From contig NZ_QXFJ01000030.1 of assembly GCF_003584165.1 (NCBI RefSeq), positions 372,001 to 436,000 of the forward strand: DNA of 64,000 nt. The letters are read 5' to 3'. How positions within the stretch are numbered: the first letter of the stretch is position 1; every line of letters starts with the position of its first letter. The notes below the pieces were generated by a model. The model saw only the letters and a program-made list of their open reading frames with translations. It ran no database searches and was not told the origin of the DNA. Below are positions 59,376-64,000 of the stretch, piece after piece. Position numbers and translations under genes: made by a program. Source of the stretch: Flagellimonas aequoris. Its GTDB lineage: Bacteria; Bacteroidota; Bacteroidia; Flavobacteriales; Flavobacteriaceae.

Positions 59376-61754
59376 TTATTTTGTTTCATTTTCCAAATGT
59401 TGTTCCAAAGAATAAATGTCCGGGATCAATACCTGTCTTGCCTTGCTCCCTTCAAAGGGGCCCACAATTCCAGCGGCTTCCAACTGGTCGATGATCCTAC
59501 CGGCCCTATTATAGCCTAATTTCAATTTGCGTTGGATCAGGGAGGCGGAACCTTGCTGTGCCGTTACAATGACTTCTGCGGCCTCGCGGAACATGGCATC
59601 CCTTTCCGAAATATCATAATCAATACTTGTGCCAGAATCTTCCCCAACATATTCGGGCAACATGTGGGCTTCGGGATACGCACGTTGCGACCCGATATAA
59701 TCTGTAATCTTGGCCACTTCGGGGGTATCTACAAAGGCACACTGCAAACGTGTCATATCATTGCCCTGGGTGTACAACATATCTCCGCGCCCGATGAGCT
59801 GATCGGCTCCCTGGGCATCCAAAATGGTACGGGAATCAATTTTAGAGGTCACCCTAAAGGCAATTCGGGCAGGGAAGTTGGCCTTGATGATACCTGTGAT
59901 CACATTGACCGAAGGTCGTTGTGTGGCAATGATCAAGTGGATGCCGATGGCCCTGGCCAACTGTGCCAATCTGGCAATGGGTGTTTCCACCTCCTTACCA
60001 GCTGTCATGATAAGGTCTGCAAACTCGTCAATGACCAAAACAATGTAAGGCAGGAATTTGTGTCCGTCGTTGGGATTCAATTTCCTGGCTTTGAACTTGG
60101 CATTATATTCTTTGATATTTCGTACCATGGCCACTTTCAGAAGCTCATAGCGATTGTCCATTTCAATACAGAGCGAGTTCAGGGTGTTGATTACCTTGGT
60201 AGTGTCGGTGATGATGGCCTCATCCGAATCCGGAAGTTTGGCCAAGAAATGGCGTTCAATCTTATTGTATAGCGTCAGTTCCACTTTCTTGGGGTCCACA
60301 AAGATGAACTTCACCTCTGCAGGGTGCTTTTTATAGAGCAAAGAAGTGATGACGGCGTTAAGACCAACGGATTTACCCTGACCAGTGGCCCCAGCCATGA
60401 GCAAGTGCGGCATTTTGGCCAGATCTACCACAAAGGTCTCGTTGCTGATGGTCTTGCCAAAGGCAACTGGAAGTTCCATTTCAGCTTTTTGAAATTTGTT
60501 GGAGGCAATCACGGACCGCATGGAAACGACGGTAGCGTTTTTATTTGGCACCTCGATACCCACCGTTCCTTTTCCGGGAATAGGGGCAATGATACGGATG
60601 CCCAATGCCGCCAACGAAAGGGCAATATCATCCTCCAGGTTTTTGATCTTGGAAATTCGGATACCTGCTTCAGGAACAATTTCGTAAAGGGTCACCGTCG
60701 GGCCAATGGTCGCCTTGATCTGGGCGATGCCAATTTTATAGTTTTTGAGGGTGCTGACGATACGGTTCTTGTTTTCCTCCAGTTCTTCTTGGTTGATGGT
60801 AATGCCTCCTGAGGCACCATGTGCATCCAACAAATCGATAGGAGGGAACTTGTAATTACCTAGCTCCAATTTGGGGTCGAACTCACCAAAATCCTTTACC
60901 AGTTTGGCGGCCTTTACCTCACTTTCCTCTTCTTCCTTCGTTTCTTCAACGGTCAAATCGATGTCTGATTCCTCTTCCTCTTCGGGCAGGTTTACATCCA
61001 AGCCAGCCTCACTTTTAAGCGGGGGAATGTCTTTTTTGTGGGTATAGGTATCGATTTTTTCCTGGGCTTTGTCATTCAAATTGAGCTCAATGCCGCTCTC
61101 TTCATCTTCTTCATTATCAACGTGATTGGCTATAGGCTCTTCAAAATCTGATTTAATCTTTTGTTTTTGGGAACGGAAGAAGTTGGCAAAGCCCTCTGGG
61201 GTGAAATTGAACAGGCGTACCAAAATGACCATCAACACAAAAATCAAGATGAGGAACACCCCGATCTTGCCAGTATAATCCTGAAGAAAATCATTGACCT
61301 CGTATCCGATCAATCCTCCTAAAAGGGGAAGGTCCGCAGCAAAAAAGCCCAAGGCAACCGAAATCCAAATAATCCCTGTAAGTCCCCAGACCCATTTTCC
61401 AACAAGTCCTTTGCCATCGAGTCCCAAGAAGAGATACAATCCTGTGATGGCCAAAAGGAAAGGGAAGGCAAACGATGCCAATCCAAACCCTTGATACATG
61501 AAAAAATGGCTGACACTGGCCCCGAATTTGTTCAAAAGGTTGCTGGCCTGTGCATTGCGGTTGGCAAATTCAGACAGCATGCTCTGGTCTTCCTGCCATG
61601 TAAAATAAAAGGACATGAAAGAGAAAAAAAGTGCGATGCTGAGAACGATCAAAAGACTACCAAAGATGATCTTGTTCTGCTTTGAGGGCTTAAAAGACAC
61701 CTTCTTTTTGGCAGTAGTAGATTTTGATTTTGATTTTGTTCTTTTTTTTGCCAT
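59376..61754 (-). CDS. ftsK: DNA translocase FtsK/SpoIIIE
   Basis: 792 residues. Four N-terminal membrane helices (IIFGSLLIVLSIALFFSFMS onward), an acidic linker (about 205-290), the alpha/beta motor (Walker A GATGQGKSVGLNAV; Walker B IVLVIDEFADLIM) and the gamma winged-helix (KLKLGYNRAGRIIDQLEAAG) that reads KOPS-type sequences. Pumps chromosome ends at the closing septum. Shorter linker than E. coli FtsK. Starts a minus-strand run ftsK-lolA-lptF/G-ribB. Confidence 0.97.
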   Translation of the reverse strand: MAKKRTKSKSKSTTAKKKVSFKPSKQNKIIFGSLLIVLSIALFFSFMSFYFTWQEDQSMLSEFANRNAQASNLLNKFGASVSHFFMYQGFGLASFAFPFLLAITGLYLFLGLDGKGLVGKWVWGLTGIIWISVALGFFAADLPLLGGLIGYEVNDFLQDYTGKIGVFLILIFVLMVILVRLFNFTPEGFANFFRSQKQKIKSDFEEPIANHVDNEEDEESGIELNLNDKAQEKIDTYTHKKDIPPLKSEAGLDVNLPEEEEESDIDLTVEETKEEEESEVKAAKLVKDFGEFDPKLELGNYKFPPIDLLDAHGASGGITINQEELEENKNRIVSTLKNYKIGIAQIKATIGPTVTLYEIVPEAGIRISKIKNLEDDIALSLAALGIRIIAPIPGKGTVGIEVPNKNATVVSMRSVIASNKFQKAEMELPVAFGKTISNETFVVDLAKMPHLLMAGATGQGKSVGLNAVITSLLYKKHPAEVKFIFVDPKKVELTLYNKIERHFLAKLPDSDEAIITDTTKVINTLNSLCIEMDNRYELLKVAMVRNIKEYNAKFKARKLNPNDGHKFLPYIVLVIDEFADLIMTAGKEVETPIARLAQLARAIGIHLIIATQRPSVNVITGIIKANFPARIAFRVTSKIDSRTILDAQGADQLIGRGDMLYTQGNDMTRLQCAFVDTPEVAKITDYIGSQRAYPEAHMLPEYVGEDSGTSIDYDISERDAMFREAAEVIVTAQQGSASLIQRKLKLGYNRAGRIIDQLEAAGIVGPFEGSKARQVLIPDIYSLEQHLENETK

Positions 61755-61817
61755 TAATCCTGTTTAATGCGGGGCTAAGTTACAAATTTACGATGCTACA
61801 ATTGTCCTTGGATGCTG

Positions 61818-62183
61818 CTACATGAATTTGGGTACATAAATGATGAGCCCAATGATGCTTGCAATGATGGACACTATCATAACGGCCCCGGCAGAAATAT
61901 CTTTTATAAATCCGATTTTAGGGTCTTTTTCGGGTTGAATGTAGTCGGATACCTTTTCAATGGCCGTGTTCAATGCCTCAATGCCCATGACCATGCCAAT
62001 GGCGAGCAACTGAAATATCCATTCCGTATTTGAAATCTTAAAATAGAATCCTGCGACGGTCATGATAACAGCAATACAAAACTGGATCTGTATGCTGCTT
62101 TCGGTACGCAACAGCAGGAACATGCCCTTTAGGGCATATCCCACACCGCGAATTCTATTCATGAAGAGAGATTCCTTAGGCAT
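61818..62183 (-). CDS. dgkA: diacylglycerol kinase / undecaprenol kinase family
   Basis: 121 residues with three membrane helices. RIRGVGYALKGMFLLLRTES at the start and the kinase signature GIEALNTAIEKVSDYI (E-N-T-A-I-E) are definitive for the DgkA family. Phosphorylates diacylglycerol or undecaprenol. Its ATG overlaps the tpx stop by eight bases. Confidence 0.96.
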   Translation of the reverse strand: MPKESLFMNRIRGVGYALKGMFLLLRTESSIQIQFCIAVIMTVAGFYFKISNTEWIFQLLAIGMVMGIEALNTAIEKVSDYIQPEKDPKIGFIKDISAGAVMIVSIIASIIGLIIYVPKFM

Positions 62184-62682
62184 TCTTCAGTGCGTCGAGT
62201 GCTGCTTGGTAATTGGGTTCGTCTGCAGTTTCGGCCACTTGTTCCGTATACACGACTTTTCCATTTTTGTCCAGCACCACTACGCAGCGGGACAACAAAT
62301 TTTTGAATACGCTATCGGAAAATGTCAAACCGTAATCGTTACCGAATTTCCCTGTTTTGAAATCCGACAACATGACCACATTTTCAATCCCTTCGGCGCC
62401 ACAAAATCTTTTTTGTGCAAAGGGAAGGTCTTTGGAAATACAAAGCACCTTGGTGTTTTCCAATTCGGATGCATCTTTGTTGAAATGACGAACCGATTGG
62501 GCACAAGTTCCCGTATCGACACTCGGGAAAATGTTCAAAACCAGTTTTTGTCCTTTAAAATCCGCTAGGGAAGCTTCGGATAGGTCTAATTTTGTCAAGG
62601 TGAAATCAGGTGCTATTGAACCAATTTCAGGGAGATTCCCAATAGTATTGGCGGGACTTCCGCCCAATGTGATTGAAGCCAT
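62176..62682 (-). CDS. tpx: thiol peroxidase (atypical 2-Cys peroxiredoxin)
   Basis: 168 residues. Peroxidatic Cys in FPSVDTGTCAQSVRHF and resolving Cys in FAQKRFCGAEGIENV, as in Tpx; conserved LGGSPANTIGNLPEIGSIAP start. Reduces hydroperoxides with thioredoxin. First gene of the tpx-dgkA pair. Periplasmic export is not indicated. Confidence 0.96.
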   Translation of the reverse strand: MASITLGGSPANTIGNLPEIGSIAPDFTLTKLDLSEASLADFKGQKLVLNIFPSVDTGTCAQSVRHFNKDASELENTKVLCISKDLPFAQKRFCGAEGIENVVMLSDFKTGKFGNDYGLTFSDSVFKNLLSRCVVVLDKNGKVVYTEQVAETADEPNYQAALDALKNA

Positions 62683-62782
62683 TATAAAAGATTTTTATTT
62701 TGGTGTGAAGGTAAAAAGATTAATGCTGAAAGGGGCAACCCCTTCGCATGATTTTAGAAAAAATTAAAGAATGAAAGCCTTG

Positions 62783-64000
62783 TTACGAAACGCTGGTCGT
62801 AAGCTGCTTGATCTTTATTTTGAAAGCCGCGAACAATAGGGTCATGATGGGGCTCAACCAATTGAAAACGGCAAAAATGCCATATTCCGCAACGCTGACA
62901 CCCAAAACCCCACTGTGATAAGCGCCACAAGTGTTCCAGGGCACCAAAACCGATGTCACGGTACCGGAATCTTCCAAAGAACGGCTAAGGTTCTCAGGGG
63001 CCAATCCACGTTCCTTATATGCTTTGGAAAACATTTTACCAGGAACCACAATGGCCAAATATTGGTCGGATGCCGTAACATTGAGGGCCAAACAGCTTCC
63101 AACGGTGCTCGCAAACAGGCCAAAAGTAGTCTTGGCCATTTTTAACAAGGATTCGGTGATGCGTTCCAAGGCCCCGATACCGTCCATGATGCCTCCAAAA
63201 ACCATGGCGCACACAATGAGCCAAATGGTCCCTAGCATTCCTGACATGCCTCCTGAAGAAAATAGGTCGTTCAACGCGGGGTCATCCGTGGCAATATTGG
63301 TATCAACGGTGATGGCATTCAAAATGCCTTTATAAGCGGTTTCGAAAGTCAATTGGGTACTTCCGCCAATCTGGGCCACAATACCCGGTTGAAAGATAAG
63401 AGCAAAAAGTCCACCCAAGAGTGTACCGATCAACAAGGCCATCAAAGGAGGAGCCTTTTTCACAATCAAGATGATTACGGCGATAGGTACCAAAAACAGC
63501 CATCCATTAATGTTGAAGGTTTTGCTGATGTTCGTTAAAATGGAACCGGTATCCGCAACCCCAGAAGTATCAATGGTAAAGCCCATGATGATGAAGAATA
63601 CCAAGGTAATGATGATGGTAGGGGTAGTGGTCAAGGTCATATAGCGAATGTGGGAGAACAAATCCCCTCCGGCCATGGCAGGGGCCAAATTGGTGGTGTC
63701 GCTCAAGGGAGACATCTTGTCTCCAAAATAAGCTCCGGAAAGCACGGCTCCAGCCGTCATTCCTAAAGGAATACCCAAGGCATCCCCAATACCCACCAAG
63801 GCAATACCTACCGTGGCAGAAGTGGTCCAACTACTTCCTGTGGCCACCGAAATAATGGAACAAATGATCACACAGGCCGCTAAAAATATGGTTGGGTTCA
63901 AAATCTGAAGTCCGTAATAGATCATGGCAGGAATGATACCACTCACCAACCAAGTTCCGGAAAGTGCTCCAACCATGAGAAGGATAAGCAGGGCTCCCGT
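62783..64000 (-). CDS. NhaC-family Na+/H+ antiporter (5' end outside window)
   Basis: C-terminal 405 residues of an NhaC-type antiporter; the open frame continues without a start to the window edge (codons for TGALLILL precede MVGALSGTW). Signatures: ATGSSWTTSATVGIALVGIG, AGAVLSGAYFGDKMSPLSDT, ALNVTASDQYLAIVVPGKMF and VPWNTCGAYHSGVLGVS. Twelve-helix inner-membrane exchanger expelling Na+ (or exchanging malate/lactate in some relatives). Suits a marine organism. Confidence 0.93.
   Translation of the reverse strand, partial: TGALLILLMVGALSGTWLVSGIIPAMIYYGLQILNPTIFLAACVIICSIISVATGSSWTTSATVGIALVGIGDALGIPLGMTAGAVLSGAYFGDKMSPLSDTTNLAPAMAGGDLFSHIRYMTLTTTPTIIITLVFFIIMGFTIDTSGVADTGSILTNISKTFNINGWLFLVPIAVIILIVKKAPPLMALLIGTLLGGLFALIFQPGIVAQIGGSTQLTFETAYKGILNAITVDTNIATDDPALNDLFSSGGMSGMLGTIWLIVCAMVFGGIMDGIGALERITESLLKMAKTTFGLFASTVGSCLALNVTASDQYLAIVVPGKMFSKAYKERGLAPENLSRSLEDSGTVTSVLVPWNTCGAYHSGVLGVSVAEYGIFAVFNWLSPIMTLLFAAFKIKIKQLTTSVS

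Overview
The window reads as a chromosomal segment of a marine Flavobacteriaceae (Bacteroidota). This rests on gene content and style: TonB-plug and OmpP1/FadL outer-membrane proteins, PD40 lipoproteins, DUF4421 and DUF6090 proteins, promoter -7 boxes of the Bacteroidota TAnnTTTG type, and few Shine-Dalgarno sites. A relative of Muricauda/Allomuricauda is my guess from memory, not a computed result.

Layout. 0.1-5.6 kb: a helical protein of unknown function, an RluA-type pseudouridine synthase, an S23/Avd-type four-helix-bundle gene wedged between it and panB, a secreted NTF2-like protein and L-serine dehydratase. 5.7-16.5 kb: dnaK, a barrel-less TonB-plug protein, a LuxR-type regulator with Glu in place of the phospho-acceptor Asp, a PD40 protein, MarC, DUF4421, DoxX-like and OmpP1/FadL proteins. 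16.5-21 kb: exonuclease III, class II (B12-dependent) ribonucleotide reductase, deoD and deoC. 21-24 kb: an Mla-type MCE lipid-transport operon. 24-27.2 kb: a MacAB-like ABC exporter. 27.3-31.4 kb: a DUF2953-like/GerW pair, two tandem-domain universal stress proteins and a TlpA-like thioredoxin lipoprotein. 31.4-34.8 kb: cupin, AraC, VOC and GlxA-type regulator genes. 34.8-39.5 kb: a TetR/TolC/HlyD/DHA2 multidrug efflux operon. 39.8-53 kb: an AT-rich accessory block ending next to tRNA-Ser. 53-64 kb: core genes again (TSUP permease, aminotransferase, ribB with a dead GTP cyclohydrolase domain, LptF/G, LolA, FtsK, DgkA, Tpx, NhaC).

Two systems stand out. (1) Five promoters, upstream of fadL/ompP1, nrdJ, the mlaEFD operon, the DUF2953/GerW pair and the universal-stress pair, each carry a palindrome TGA-N6-TCA (best form ATGACATAGATCAT). 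Each is followed after exactly 23 bases by a TAnnTTT-type -7 box. This fixed geometry is what a class II Crp/Fnr-type activator would need. The targets suggest a low-oxygen or stress regulon including an oxygen-independent ribonucleotide reductase; no regulator gene is in the window.

(2) Between 40.25 and 46.0 kb, single minus-strand genes are separated by imperfect palindromes that start just after or inside each stop codon and end shortly before the next start codon. Read on the coding strand they start with a YAACAAT-like core and end with CGTTGGC or CGTTATGC, the architecture of integron attC sites. No integrase is in the window, so this looks like an integrase-less cassette cluster. It carries GumN/TraB, DUF6090, serine hydrolases and unknown proteins, with truncated or frameshifted genes at its edges.
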